The notes beneath the pieces are model-generated. The model saw nothing but the letters and a program-made list of their open reading frames with translations, did not search any database and was not told where the DNA came from. Shown here in pieces: positions 8,953-18,058 of a stretch of 64,000 nucleotides of DNA (position 1 is its first letter; every line of letters starts with the position of its first letter). Made by a program: the position numbers and the translations under genes. The stretch comes from Pseudoduganella albidiflava (lineage in GTDB: Bacteria > Pseudomonadota > Gammaproteobacteria > Burkholderiales > Burkholderiaceae_D): NCBI RefSeq assembly GCF_004322755.1, contig NZ_CP036401.1, positions 1,798,001 through 1,862,000 of the forward strand, given 5' to 3'.

Positions 8953-10004
8953 CGGCCAGGCTTGGCCAGGACAGCATCTGGGCGATCGGCTCCTTCGCCG
9001 CGCCAGCCATGCTGCTGTTCTTCGCCTTCATCCTGCTGCCGCTGCTGCTGGCGGCGGGGGCCACCTTCACGAACCACCGGCTGGTCTCGCCGGAGCCGAC
9101 ACGCTTCGTCGGCCTGGACAACTACGCGCGCCTCCTGTCGGTGACGATCCTGACGGTGCAGGCCGACCAGCGCCAGGCTGGAGAGGAGGACGTGCGGTTT
9201 CCGACCTGGCGCCAGAGCCGGCAGGCGCGTCCTGGACTGGCCGGCTACCGTCCCGCCTTCCATGTCGACCTGGGCGCCACCCGCTACGTGCTGGCCGCGC
9301 GAGATCCGCTGTTTGTCCGTTCGCTGGTCAATACGTTCCTGTTCGCCTTGCTGGTGCTGCCGCTGCAGTGCGGTGCCGCGCTCGGGCTGGCGATCCTGGT
9401 CAACCAGCGCCTGCGCGGCCGGATTTTCTTTCGCACCGTCTACTTCGCGCCGGTGGTGACCTCGATGGTGGTGGCGTCGATCGTCTGGTCGTTCCTCCTC
9501 AACACCGACCGTGGCCTGATCAACGAACTGCTGCGCGCGTTGATGGACGATCCCGGCGCCGGACCCGACTGGCTGGGCGATCCGCGCCTGGCGCTGGCCT
9601 CGATCGCGCTGATGTCGGCCTGGCAGGGCGCCGGCTTCCAGATGCTGGTGTTCCTGGCCGGCCTGCAGTCGATTCCGCCCGAGCAGTACGAAGCCGCCAC
9701 GCTGATGGGCGCGAACGCCTGGCAGCGCTTCGTGCATGTCACGCTGCCGGGCCTGCGCAACACCATCGTCTTCGTGCTGGTGTCGACCACGCTGCTGGCC
9801 TTCGGCCTGTTTACCCAGGTGGATGTGATGACGCTGGGCGGTCCGCTGGATTCCACCTCGACCGTGGTGTACCACGCGGTGCGCAAGGGCTTCCACGAGC
9901 AGGATATCGGCTACGGTTCGACCATCGCGCTGGTGTTCTTCATGATCGTGCTGGGCGTATCGGCGCTCCAGCGCATGCTGGCCGTGAAGGGAGCGGCCCG
10001 ATGA
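8949..10004 (+). CDS. ABC sugar importer permease, MalF/UgpA type
   Basis: This 351-residue inner-membrane permease is of the CUT1 sugar ABC family. It has a first transmembrane segment at about 13-36, a periplasmic insertion containing an unusual hydrophilic stretch (about residues 70-105), and five further membrane segments. The cytoplasmic EAA loop that docks the ATPase reads EAATLMGANAWQRFVHVTLPG. It overlaps its neighbours on both sides through ATGA junctions, consistent with tight coupling. Confidence 0.92.
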   Translation: MTARLGQDSIWAIGSFAAPAMLLFFAFILLPLLLAAGATFTNHRLVSPEPTRFVGLDNYARLLSVTILTVQADQRQAGEEDVRFPTWRQSRQARPGLAGYRPAFHVDLGATRYVLAARDPLFVRSLVNTFLFALLVLPLQCGAALGLAILVNQRLRGRIFFRTVYFAPVVTSMVVASIVWSFLLNTDRGLINELLRALMDDPGAGPDWLGDPRLALASIALMSAWQGAGFQMLVFLAGLQSIPPEQYEAATLMGANAWQRFVHVTLPGLRNTIVFVLVSTTLLAFGLFTQVDVMTLGGPLDSTSTVVYHAVRKGFHEQDIGYGSTIALVFFMIVLGVSALQRMLAVKGAAR

Positions 10005-10885
10005 AGCAACCCCTGCGGACCCTGTTGCGCAAGGCGCTGCTGCTGGCGATCATGGCCGGCCTTGGCCTGGTTTTCGCGATGCCGCTGGCCTTCATGTTCG
10101 CCGCTTCCTTCAAGGGCGACACGGCGGTATTCGAGAACCTGGCCCACTGGTCGACCTATGTTCCCGGCCCCGGCTGGTCGATGGACAACTACCGCGCCAT
10201 TTTCCAGAAGAGCGACCTGCCGCGCTTCCTGCTCAATTCGACCATCGTTGCGGTGTGCACCGTGGTCGCCGGTGTGTTCCTCAACAGCATGCTCGCCTTC
10301 GCCCTTGCGCGCATGCGCTGGGGCGGCCGCCATGTCGTGCTGGGCGTGGTGGTGGCGCTGGTGATCGTGCCGTTCGAAGTGATCGCCATACCGCTGCTGT
10401 CGCTGGTGGCGCACCTGCCCTGGCCGGTCATCGGGCCGGGCGGGCCGGGCCTCCAGATCGGCTGGTTCAACAGCCTGCACGTGCAGATCATTCCGTTCGT
10501 CGCCAATGCCTTCTGCACCTTCCTGTTCTACCAGTTCTTCCGCGACATCCCGGCCGAGCTGGACGAAGCCGCCAAGATGGACGGCGCCGGCCCCTGGACG
10601 GTCTACCTGCGCATCATCATGCCCAACAGCGGACCGGTGATCGCCACCGCCGCCATCATTCTCTTCGTCGGCGCCTGGAACCAGTACCTGTGGCCCATCA
10701 TGGTGATCCAGTCGGAAGCGTTCCGGCCGGTCCAGCCAGGCATCCAGCAATTTTTCGGCCGCACCAATTCGTGGGGGCAGATCATGGCCTACGCATCGGT
10801 GATCACGCTGCCGGTACTCGCGGTGTTCCTGGCATTCCAGCGGCAGTTCGTGGCCTCGGTGGCAGGTTCCGGCATCAAAGGCTAA
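10001..10885 (+). CDS. ABC sugar importer permease, MalG/UgpE type
   Basis: This 294-residue second permease pairs with the preceding MalF-type protein. Six membrane segments are visible. The EAA loop is ELDEAAKMDGAGPWTVYLRIIMP, and the C-terminal region QRQFVASVAGSGIKG is typical of MalG/UgpE proteins. The start overlaps the previous gene's stop (ATGA). The ATPase partner is encoded separately at 12006 behind its own operator. Confidence 0.93.
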   Translation: MKQPLRTLLRKALLLAIMAGLGLVFAMPLAFMFAASFKGDTAVFENLAHWSTYVPGPGWSMDNYRAIFQKSDLPRFLLNSTIVAVCTVVAGVFLNSMLAFALARMRWGGRHVVLGVVVALVIVPFEVIAIPLLSLVAHLPWPVIGPGGPGLQIGWFNSLHVQIIPFVANAFCTFLFYQFFRDIPAELDEAAKMDGAGPWTVYLRIIMPNSGPVIATAAIILFVGAWNQYLWPIMVIQSEAFRPVQPGIQQFFGRTNSWGQIMAYASVITLPVLAVFLAFQRQFVASVAGSGIKG

Positions 10886-10904
10886 CCCTCACTCCTACCT
10901 CGAC

Positions 10905-11867
10905 ATGGCACTCAAACTCGACGACAAATACGTCTGGGACTTCTGGCATTACGCCGAAGACGGCATGCAGCACCTGTTTTTCCTGCAGGCCGACCGGAGC
11001 ATCGGCAATTCCGACCTGCGCCACTGGCATGTGTCGATCGGCCACGCCGTCTCGACCGACCTGCGCAACTGGAGCGTGAAGGGCCGGGTGTTCGGCCCGG
11101 CGGCGACGCCCGCATGGGACGACTACACCACCTGGACCGGTTCGGTGATCAAGGCCGAAGGCTGCTACCACCTGTTCTATACCGGCACCTGCCGTGCCGA
11201 GAACGGCCTGCGCCAGCGCATCGGGCACGCCACCGCGGCCTCGATCGATGGCCCCTGGACGCGCGTGGGCAACGGCCTGGCGCTGGACCTGGACGAGCGC
11301 TTCTACGAAGAACACGAGGACGGCGGCTGGCACGACCGCGCCCTGCGCGACCCGTACGTGCTGGCCGAAAAGATCGACGGCAAATACCACATGTTCTTCA
11401 CCGCGCGCCGCAATCAGGGCGGGAAGTTCGAACGCGGCGTGATCGGGCATGCGGTATCGGACGACCTGGTCACATGGGAAGCCACCGCGCCGGTGTATGA
11501 CGGCGGGCATTACGGCCAGCTGGAAGTGCCGCAGGTATTCGAGCGCGACGGCCAGTGGTTCTGCACTTTCTGCAATGCCCGCGAGCACTGGGCGCCAGCA
11601 CTGCGCGCACAGCACGGCGGCGGGGTGTCCGGCACCTCGTACCTGGTGGCAGGCGATCCGCTCGGGCCATGGCGTCCCGCCGAGCGCTTCCTGGACGGCG
11701 ACGTGCCATGCCGCCGCTATGCCGGCAAGATCCTGGCCGACCCCGTCACCGGCGGCGACTGCCTGCTGGCCTTCGAGGACACGGGCCCGGACGGCGGCTT
11801 CCTGGGCGGGATCGGCGATCCGATCGCGCTCGCGCTGGAAGATGGCCGCTACGCGCTGGTGACTTGA
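10905..11867 (+). CDS. Cytoplasmic GH32/GH68-clan five-bladed beta-propeller hydrolase
   Basis: This 320-residue protein has no signal peptide, so it should act in the cytoplasm on imported sugar. The motif VWDFW (Asp12) resembles the GH68 nucleophile motif WDxW. LRDP (Asp149) matches the transition-state-stabilising RDP motif, and Glu207 in QLEVPQ is in the expected place for the acid/base. Repeated HLFF/GHAVS.DL..W segments fit a beta-propeller. GH68 members are usually secreted fructosyltransferases, so a short intracellular member suggests hydrolysis or phosphorolysis of imported fructosides. A GH43- or GH130-like activity cannot be excluded. It lies 19 bp after the permease gene in the same operon. 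Confidence 0.7.
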   Translation: MALKLDDKYVWDFWHYAEDGMQHLFFLQADRSIGNSDLRHWHVSIGHAVSTDLRNWSVKGRVFGPAATPAWDDYTTWTGSVIKAEGCYHLFYTGTCRAENGLRQRIGHATAASIDGPWTRVGNGLALDLDERFYEEHEDGGWHDRALRDPYVLAEKIDGKYHMFFTARRNQGGKFERGVIGHAVSDDLVTWEATAPVYDGGHYGQLEVPQVFERDGQWFCTFCNAREHWAPALRAQHGGGVSGTSYLVAGDPLGPWRPAERFLDGDVPCRRYAGKILADPVTGGDCLLAFEDTGPDGGFLGGIGDPIALALEDGRYALVT

Positions 11868-11874
11868 CCGAAAA

Positions 11875-11889
11875 TGACAACGATAGACA
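11875..11889 (+). promoter_or_regulatory. LacI-family operator-like site, copy 2
   Basis: This is the same TGACAACGATAGACA 15-mer, starting 8 bp after the stop of the hydrolase gene and about 116 bp before the ATPase gene. The match to copy 1 continues downstream (GGCGCGGC), so the two regions may share a duplicated promoter segment. Confidence 0.7.
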
Positions 11890-12005
11890 GGGCGCGGCGG
11901 CGGAGACCGGTCATGCATCACTGGAACGAGCGGATGGCAGCATCCGGCTTGACCAGGGCCTGACCGTTCCGGCGTTCGCGGTTCACTGCAAATAAGGAGA
12001 AAGGC

Positions 12006-13094
12006 ATGGCATCGATCGTCCTCCAGGATGTTGCCAAGGCATACCCGGGACAGGAACATACCCCGATCCTCCAGGGCATCAGCTTTACCATCGAGGACGG
12101 CGAGTTCGTCGTGCTGGTCGGTCCGTCCGGCTGCGGCAAGTCCACCTTGCTGCGCATGATCGCCGGACTGGAGGAGATCAGCGGCGGCGAGATCCGCATC
12201 GATGGGGAGCGCATCAACGAAACGCCGCCCGCCAGGCGCGGCCTGTCGATGGTATTCCAGAACTACGCCTTGTATGCGCACATGAGCGTGTTCGAGAACA
12301 TCGCGTTCGGCCTGCGCCTTGCCAGGACGCCGAAGGCGGAGATCCAGGCAGCGGTGCGCGCGGTGGCGAAGCTGTTGCAGCTCGAGCACTTGCTGGAACG
12401 CCGCCCGCCGCAGCTCTCTGGAGGGCAGCGCCAGCGCGTGGCGATCGGCCGCGCCATCGTGCGAAAGCCGCGCGCCTTCCTGTTCGACGAACCGCTGTCG
12501 AACCTGGATGCGGCCCTGCGCGCCGACATGCGCGTCGAGATCGCCCGCCTGCACCAGCAACTGAAGGCGACCATGGTCTACGTGACGCACGACCAGGTCG
12601 AGGCAATGACGCTGGCCGACCGCATCGTGGTCCTGGGTCCCGGCGGCGTGCAGCAGGTCGGCAGCCCGATGCATCTGTACCAGCGGCCTGCCAACGTGTT
12701 CGTTGCCGGCTTCATCGGCAGCCCCAGGATGAACCTGGTCGATGGCGTGGCCGGCGCCGGTGGCGTGACAGTCGGCACGGCAAGCCGGCTGGCATGGCCC
12801 TATGCGGGCGCGGTCGGGCGCAAGGTCACGGTGGGCCTGCGTCCGGAGCACCTGGCGCCCGATCCGGACGGTCCGCTGCGCGGCACGGTATTGCTGGTCG
12901 AGCGCCTGGGCGCCGAATCCCATGTGCACATCGGCGTGCCCGGCATCGCCCGGCCGCTGGTGGTGGCGATGCGCGGCGAGCCGCCGCGCGCGGACAGCAC
13001 CTGGGCGGTCGGCCCGGTCGCGGGACAACTCCACGTCTTCGATGAACAGGGCCGGCGCATCGACGCTACGCGGCCCGCCGATGGCCCGGAATAG
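12006..13094 (+). CDS. ABC sugar importer ATPase, MalK/UgpC/MsmK type
   Basis: This 362-residue ATPase energises the sugar permeases. It shows Walker A GPSGCGKST, Q-loop FQNYALYAHMSV, signature LSGGQRQRVAIGRA, Walker B AFLFDEPLSNLD, and the H-loop VTHDQVEAMTLADRI. A C-terminal TOBE/OB regulatory domain spans about residues 240-350. The ATG is preceded by AAGGAGA. It is separated from the rest of the importer by a 138-bp gap holding operator copy 2, so it can be expressed independently and might serve other importers as MsmK does. Confidence 0.95.
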   Translation: MASIVLQDVAKAYPGQEHTPILQGISFTIEDGEFVVLVGPSGCGKSTLLRMIAGLEEISGGEIRIDGERINETPPARRGLSMVFQNYALYAHMSVFENIAFGLRLARTPKAEIQAAVRAVAKLLQLEHLLERRPPQLSGGQRQRVAIGRAIVRKPRAFLFDEPLSNLDAALRADMRVEIARLHQQLKATMVYVTHDQVEAMTLADRIVVLGPGGVQQVGSPMHLYQRPANVFVAGFIGSPRMNLVDGVAGAGGVTVGTASRLAWPYAGAVGRKVTVGLRPEHLAPDPDGPLRGTVLLVERLGAESHVHIGVPGIARPLVVAMRGEPPRADSTWAVGPVAGQLHVFDEQGRRIDATRPADGPE

Positions 13095-13249
13095 CCTGAT
13101 TGGTGCCTGTGGCGAACGGCCGGCCCGCGTCGGCGGCTCGCCGTTCAAGCTGGCCGTCGGCATGGCGCGGCTGGGCGTGGCGCACTCCACTCGAACAGGG
13201 TAGCGTTGCGAAAATGTCGCACGTTGGACATCGTCACTGTCCAGACAAA

Positions 13250-13264
13250 TGACAACGATAGACA
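13250..13264 (+). promoter_or_regulatory. LacI-family operator-like site, copy 3
   Basis: This is an exact copy of TGACAACGATAGACA in the 340-bp leader of the TonB receptor gene. A related inverted element, TGTCGCACGTTGGACA, lies at 13215-13230. The remainder of 13095-13434 has no recognisable gene. Confidence 0.7.
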
Positions 13265-13286
13265 AATAGAGAATCCGTGGCTACGA

Positions 13287-13301
13287 TGACAACGGTGGAC
13301 A
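13287..13301 (+). promoter_or_regulatory. LacI-family operator-like site, variant copy 4
   Basis: TGACAACGGTGGACA differs from the other copies at two positions (ATA to GTG) and lies 37 bp after copy 3. Paired operators of this kind can support cooperative or looped repression. That role is inferred. Confidence 0.6.
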
Positions 13302-13434
13302 TTTTATTCGTTTCGACAAGGAGAACGACCCACGACGGAAAACAACAACACGGAAGGTTCGGACGGATGGCGAAACGCTGGCGCTGAAACCACCACCAAG
13401 GGCGACATCAAAAACAATGAAGGAGACAACATCT

Positions 13435-16317
13435 ATGCGTTATTCGATTGCACGTTATCTGGGACGTTCCGCCGCACTGGCCATCTGCCTGTTCCCGGCC
13501 GCCGTGTTCGCACAAGAGCAGGCCGCCGCGCAGGAAACCGCGTCCGGGCCGAATACCGAACAGCTTGCCGCAGCCCCGGCGGAGCAGGGCACGGATCAAG
13601 CGGGGAGCCAGGGCGCCGAGCCGAAGAACGTGGTGATCGTCACGGGCGTCACCCGTGTCACCACCAAGAAAAATGCCACGTTCTCGATCAATACCCTCAG
13701 CTCGGAAGAGATCCTCAAGCTCGCGCCGATGAGCACCGCCGACCTGCTCAATAACATTCCCGGCATCTACGCCGAGGGCAGCACCGCCGGCGAGGCCAGC
13801 AACAACATCACCGTGCGCGGCCTGCCGGTGATCGGCGGCTACCGCTTCTCGCCGCAGCTGATCGACGGCTTGCCGGCGTACGAAGACCCGGAAGTGCCGT
13901 TCATGAACAACGACGTGTTCATCCGTACCGACCTGATGACCGAGAACGTCGAAGTCGTCAAGGGCGGCACCGGCGGCATCCTGTATTCGAACGGCCTGGG
14001 CGCGGCCGTCAACTACGTCACCCGCACCGGCGGCGACAAGCTCGAAGGCGGCTACAAGTTCGAGTACGCCGACTACGGCTTCTTCCGCCACGATGCCTAC
14101 CTGTCCGGTCCAATCAACAACAACCTGACCTATGCCGTGGGCGGCTTCGTTCGCAAGAGCGATGGCATCCGCGATACCGGCTACACCGCCGACAAGGGCG
14201 GCCAGATTCGCGGCAACCTGGTCTGGACTAGCAATGACCGCAAGACCCAGGCGCGCGTCGACGCCCTGCTGCTGAACGACCGCACCGCCTTCTACCAGAA
14301 CCTGCCGATCTCGGTGCCGCGCTTTACGGAGAGCGGCACGCCGGCCAGGCCGACCGTGCTCGAGCAGGACACCATCGAGCCGCTCGGCATTCCGTTCGCG
14401 CACGGCACCACCGCATCGCCCTACAACCGCAAGTTCCAGATGCTGGGCGAGTACGGACAGCGCACCATCGACCAGGCCGACGGCATTCATCCCAATTTCA
14501 GGATGCTGACCTTGAAGCTGTCGCATGAACTGCAGAACGGCTGGCGCCTGTCGTCGGGGCTGCGCCATACCTGGGGCACCAGCGGATTCAATGCGACCTT
14601 CACGGGCAATGACACCAGCTCGGCCACCAACTTCCTGGCGGCGCGCTACCAGAACGACGTGGTCTCGCCGGCGCATAACGCGGCCCTGGCCTGCGACCTG
14701 AAAAACGCCAAGCTGATCGGCTACTTCAACGTCCCGGCGGTCAATCCGTGTGCGCAGTTCGCCGGCATCAGCCGCGACGCCTTCCTCCAGAACTACGCCA
14801 GGGCCACCGGCGTGGTCGGCACGTACCTCAACGACGGCAGCCGCGTGCAGCCGAACGCGCTGCTGAACTTCCTGCTCCCGTTCGTGACCCAGTCCAAGGC
14901 GCACAGCACCTCGCTCGACCTGAAGGCGCAGAAGACCTTTGTACTGGCCGGTACCCACGACATGACCTTCGGCCTGTACAAGAGCCGCTATGCGTTCTCG
15001 CCGCAGTTCCAGTCTTCGCTGCTGGTCGTCGAAAGCGCCGAAAATGCGCGCATGGTCGACCTGGCGGTGGTCGACGCCAGCGGTAACCGGGTAGGCCCGA
15101 GCCTGACCACCGGCGCGGCACTGCTGCCGGGCTCGTTCGGCTGGAACAGCGACGTCAGGGCCGCGGGCAGCGCCGCCTATCTGCTCGATCACTGGGAGAC
15201 CATGGGCAGCCGGCTGAAGGTGGACGCCGGCGTGCGCTGGCAGAACGTCCACGGGAGGGCGAACCGGCGCGAGCGCGAGGTCATCACCAACCTGACCCCG
15301 GCCAATGTGGTCCCCGGCTCCCTGGAGGACACCGTTGCCGACGATGCGGTCCAGTTCCCGGGCAAGCCCAATTTGCTGGACAAGAAGTATCACGCGTTCG
15401 GCTGGTCGATCGGCGCCAACTACAGCCTCGGCAAGCCCCTGGCCGTGTATGCGCTGGCATCGCATTCGTTCCGGCTGCCGAGCGTGGAAGACCTGAACAA
15501 CCTGGCCATGGCCCGGCCGGTCGTGGTGGAGGGGCGCACCATCGAAGTCGACGCGGTGGAAACGATCAAGCAGTACGAGGCGGGCCTGCGCTACCTGACG
15601 CGCGGCGTCGGCGCGGCGGTGGCGGTGTTCTACAACGACTTCTCGCCGCGCAGCCAGATCAACCAGTACGACGACTTCCAGTCGCCGCAGTGCGTGTCGC
15701 TGGGCGGGGTGCCGCAGATATCGACCTGCCCGCGGGTCGCGCAGCTGTACAAGCGCGGCGTGGAAAACGTCGGCGCCGAGGTCGAACTGAGCTGGCGTCC
15801 AGCCGCCGTCGAAGGGCTGGAACTCAAGGGAAGCGTGGTGCTGCAGAACCCCAAGATCAACGGCGCCCGCTTCACGGTGGTGGACAGTGTGCGCGATGCG
15901 CAGGGCGTTATCAGCGGCTACGAGTTCAAGCAGGTCAGCGAAGATGGCCGGCGCTCGCGCCGCCTGGCCAGGCACATGCTCAATTTCATGCCGTCGTACG
16001 ACCTGTCGCATGCCACCGGCATTCCGCTCACCGTGTATGGCCAGTACCAGGTCACCGGCTCGCGTTTCTCCGATTCCACCGACCGCAACGTGACGCTGCT
16101 GCCGGCGTATTACATGCTGAACCTGGGAGCGCAGTACCAGGTGAACGAGCGCCTGTCGACCCAGCTGTTCGTGGCCAACGTCACGAACCAGCTGTCGTTC
16201 ACCGAAGGCGATGCGCTGGTCGCGGACCTGCTGACGCCGGACGGCACGCGTAACCGTGGTGCGGCCCGGCCGCTGTTCGGCCGCACCATTCGCTTCAGCG
16301 TCAACTACCGCTTCTGA
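13435..16317 (+). CDS. TonB-dependent outer-membrane receptor for fructan oligosaccharides
   Basis: This 960-residue receptor would import a large ligand across the outer membrane. A signal peptide ends at VFAQE, a low-complexity linker follows, and the plug domain contains LLNNIPGIYAEGSTAGE and NITVRGL. A long beta-barrel follows and ends in the typical aromatic residue (FSVNYRF). I chose the ATG at 13435 because AAGGAGA precedes it; the ATG at 13417 lacks a site. The operators upstream and the GH32 gene 94 bp downstream suggest a fructan fragment as ligand, which the sequence alone does not prove. Confidence 0.88.
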   Translation: MRYSIARYLGRSAALAICLFPAAVFAQEQAAAQETASGPNTEQLAAAPAEQGTDQAGSQGAEPKNVVIVTGVTRVTTKKNATFSINTLSSEEILKLAPMSTADLLNNIPGIYAEGSTAGEASNNITVRGLPVIGGYRFSPQLIDGLPAYEDPEVPFMNNDVFIRTDLMTENVEVVKGGTGGILYSNGLGAAVNYVTRTGGDKLEGGYKFEYADYGFFRHDAYLSGPINNNLTYAVGGFVRKSDGIRDTGYTADKGGQIRGNLVWTSNDRKTQARVDALLLNDRTAFYQNLPISVPRFTESGTPARPTVLEQDTIEPLGIPFAHGTTASPYNRKFQMLGEYGQRTIDQADGIHPNFRMLTLKLSHELQNGWRLSSGLRHTWGTSGFNATFTGNDTSSATNFLAARYQNDVVSPAHNAALACDLKNAKLIGYFNVPAVNPCAQFAGISRDAFLQNYARATGVVGTYLNDGSRVQPNALLNFLLPFVTQSKAHSTSLDLKAQKTFVLAGTHDMTFGLYKSRYAFSPQFQSSLLVVESAENARMVDLAVVDASGNRVGPSLTTGAALLPGSFGWNSDVRAAGSAAYLLDHWETMGSRLKVDAGVRWQNVHGRANRREREVITNLTPANVVPGSLEDTVADDAVQFPGKPNLLDKKYHAFGWSIGANYSLGKPLAVYALASHSFRLPSVEDLNNLAMARPVVVEGRTIEVDAVETIKQYEAGLRYLTRGVGAAVAVFYNDFSPRSQINQYDDFQSPQCVSLGGVPQISTCPRVAQLYKRGVENVGAEVELSWRPAAVEGLELKGSVVLQNPKINGARFTVVDSVRDAQGVISGYEFKQVSEDGRRSRRLARHMLNFMPSYDLSHATGIPLTVYGQYQVTGSRFSDSTDRNVTLLPAYYMLNLGAQYQVNERLSTQLFVANVTNQLSFTEGDALVADLLTPDGTRNRGAARPLFGRTIRFSVNYRF

Positions 16318-16411
16318 GACGCTCCCGCATTGCCTTTCCTGCGGGTGGCGCCCGGCCGGTCCGGCGCGCCGCCCATGTTTCGCCACTGTGATTTATCAAG
16401 GGATCCTTGTC

Positions 16412-18058
16412 ATGACTTTCAAAACCGCTTTGCCAGCGCTGGGCCTGGGCGCCTTGCTGCTGTCCGGCTGCGCCACGCCGCCCCCGGATGCCGTCTACCG
16501 CGAGCATCACCGTCCCCAACTTTCCTTCAGCCCCGAGCGCAACTGGATGAACGACCCCAACGGGCTGGTGTACCACGACGGCGAATATCACCTGTTCTAT
16601 CAATTCAACCCCAGCGGCAACGCCTGGGGCGACATGTCCTGGGGCCATGCGGTCAGCCCGGACCTGCTGAACTGGTCCGAGCTGCCGCCAGCACTGCCGG
16701 TCGAGAAGGACGCGAAAGGTGCGATCACGCAGATGTTCTTCTCCGGGAGCGCGGTGGTCGACCATGCCAATGCCAGCGGCCTGGGACAGCCCGGCAAGCC
16801 GGCCATGGTGGCGCTGTACACGGCGATGTTCCCGCAGGCGCGCACCTTGGCCGGCAAGACCATCCAGGCCGGTACCCAGGCGCAGTCGCTGGCGTACAGC
16901 CTGGACCGCGGGCGCAGCTGGACCCAGTACCCGGGTAACCCGGTGATCGAGCTGCCGCCCGCACCCTACGCCGCCGAATACCGGGACTTCCGCGATCCAA
17001 AGCTGTTCTGGCACGAGCCGCAGAAGAAGTGGGTGATGGTGGCGGTGCTGCCCAACCTGCACAAGGCCTTGTTCTACAGCTCGCGCGACCTGCTCAAGTG
17101 GGAGTTGATGAGCGAGTTCGGCCCGGCCGGTTCGGTCAGCGGTATCTGGGAGTGCCCGGACCTGTTCGAGCTGCCGGTCGACGGCGACCCGGCGCGCCGC
17201 AAGTGGGTGCTCGTCATGAGCCAGAACCCCGGCCATCCGGCTGGCGGCTCCGGCACCCAGTATTTCGTGGGCGACTTCGATGGCACCCGCTTCACCTGGG
17301 ACCGCGCCGCCTCGGACGGGCAGGTCCAGTGGCTCGACTACGGCGCCGACTTCTACGCCGGCGTGACCTACAACGGCGTGCCGGACGGGCGTCGGCTTCT
17401 GGTCGGCTGGATGAACAACTGGCTCTACGGCCAGCAAGTGCCGACCACGCCCTGGCGCGGCGCCCAGTCGGTGCCGCGTGAGCTGAGCCTGGCCACGGTG
17501 GATGGCAAGATCAGGCTGGTGCAGCAGCCGCTGGCGGAACTGAAGCGCCAGCGCGCGCAGCGCGTGGCCGAATTGGCCTCGGCGCAGGTGGCGCCCGGCG
17601 TGCTGCCGGTGCAATCCTCGTCCGCGGCGGGTGATGCGCTGGAAATCGAGCTGCGCCTGCAGCCCGGCAGCGCCCGCTATTCCGGCATTCGCGTGCAGGC
17701 GCACGGAGGCCAATACACCGAGGTCGGCTACGACCGCGAGAAGGGCACCGTCTATCTCGACCGCAGTCGCGCCGGGCAGGCCGGCTTCCACGCGGACTTC
17801 GCAGCGCGCCACCATGCCCCCGTGGCGCTGCGCAGCGGCCAGCTGCCGATGCGCATCCTGGTCGATGGCGGATCGGTGACGGTGTTCGCCGGCCAGGGCG
17901 AGGCCGTGCTGACCGACCAGGTATTCCCCGGCCGTACGTCGAAAGACATGGCCCTGTTCAGCGAAGGCGGCACGGCCGGCGTGACCGGTCTGTCGGCCTG
18001 GTCGATGAAGCCGGTCCAGCTCAAGCCCGCGAACGCAACGGAGGGCGCGGGCCGATGA
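16412..18058 (+). CDS. GH32 fructan hydrolase lipoprotein (levanase/inulinase type)
   Basis: This enzyme hydrolyses beta-fructosidic bonds in fructans or sucrose. The lipobox LLSGC places the mature N-terminus at Cys20, and the Ala after it favours the outer membrane. The GH32 nucleophile motif WMNDPNG (Asp48) is intact, as are FRDPK and WECPDLF (acid/base Glu). A C-terminal beta-sandwich domain follows from about residue 370. Total length (548) is normal. A longer frame from 16256 overlaps the receptor gene and lacks the lipobox start, so I chose 16412. Its stop overlaps the MFS gene (ATGA). Confidence 0.93.
   Translation: MTFKTALPALGLGALLLSGCATPPPDAVYREHHRPQLSFSPERNWMNDPNGLVYHDGEYHLFYQFNPSGNAWGDMSWGHAVSPDLLNWSELPPALPVEKDAKGAITQMFFSGSAVVDHANASGLGQPGKPAMVALYTAMFPQARTLAGKTIQAGTQAQSLAYSLDRGRSWTQYPGNPVIELPPAPYAAEYRDFRDPKLFWHEPQKKWVMVAVLPNLHKALFYSSRDLLKWELMSEFGPAGSVSGIWECPDLFELPVDGDPARRKWVLVMSQNPGHPAGGSGTQYFVGDFDGTRFTWDRAASDGQVQWLDYGADFYAGVTYNGVPDGRRLLVGWMNNWLYGQQVPTTPWRGAQSVPRELSLATVDGKIRLVQQPLAELKRQRAQRVAELASAQVAPGVLPVQSSSAAGDALEIELRLQPGSARYSGIRVQAHGGQYTEVGYDREKGTVYLDRSRAGQAGFHADFAARHHAPVALRSGQLPMRILVDGGSVTVFAGQGEAVLTDQVFPGRTSKDMALFSEGGTAGVTGLSAWSMKPVQLKPANATEGAGR

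Noticed and set aside
13408..16386. 992-codon antisense frame over the TonB receptor
   Set aside because: It mirrors the receptor gene, shows no domain motif and has the usual shadow composition.
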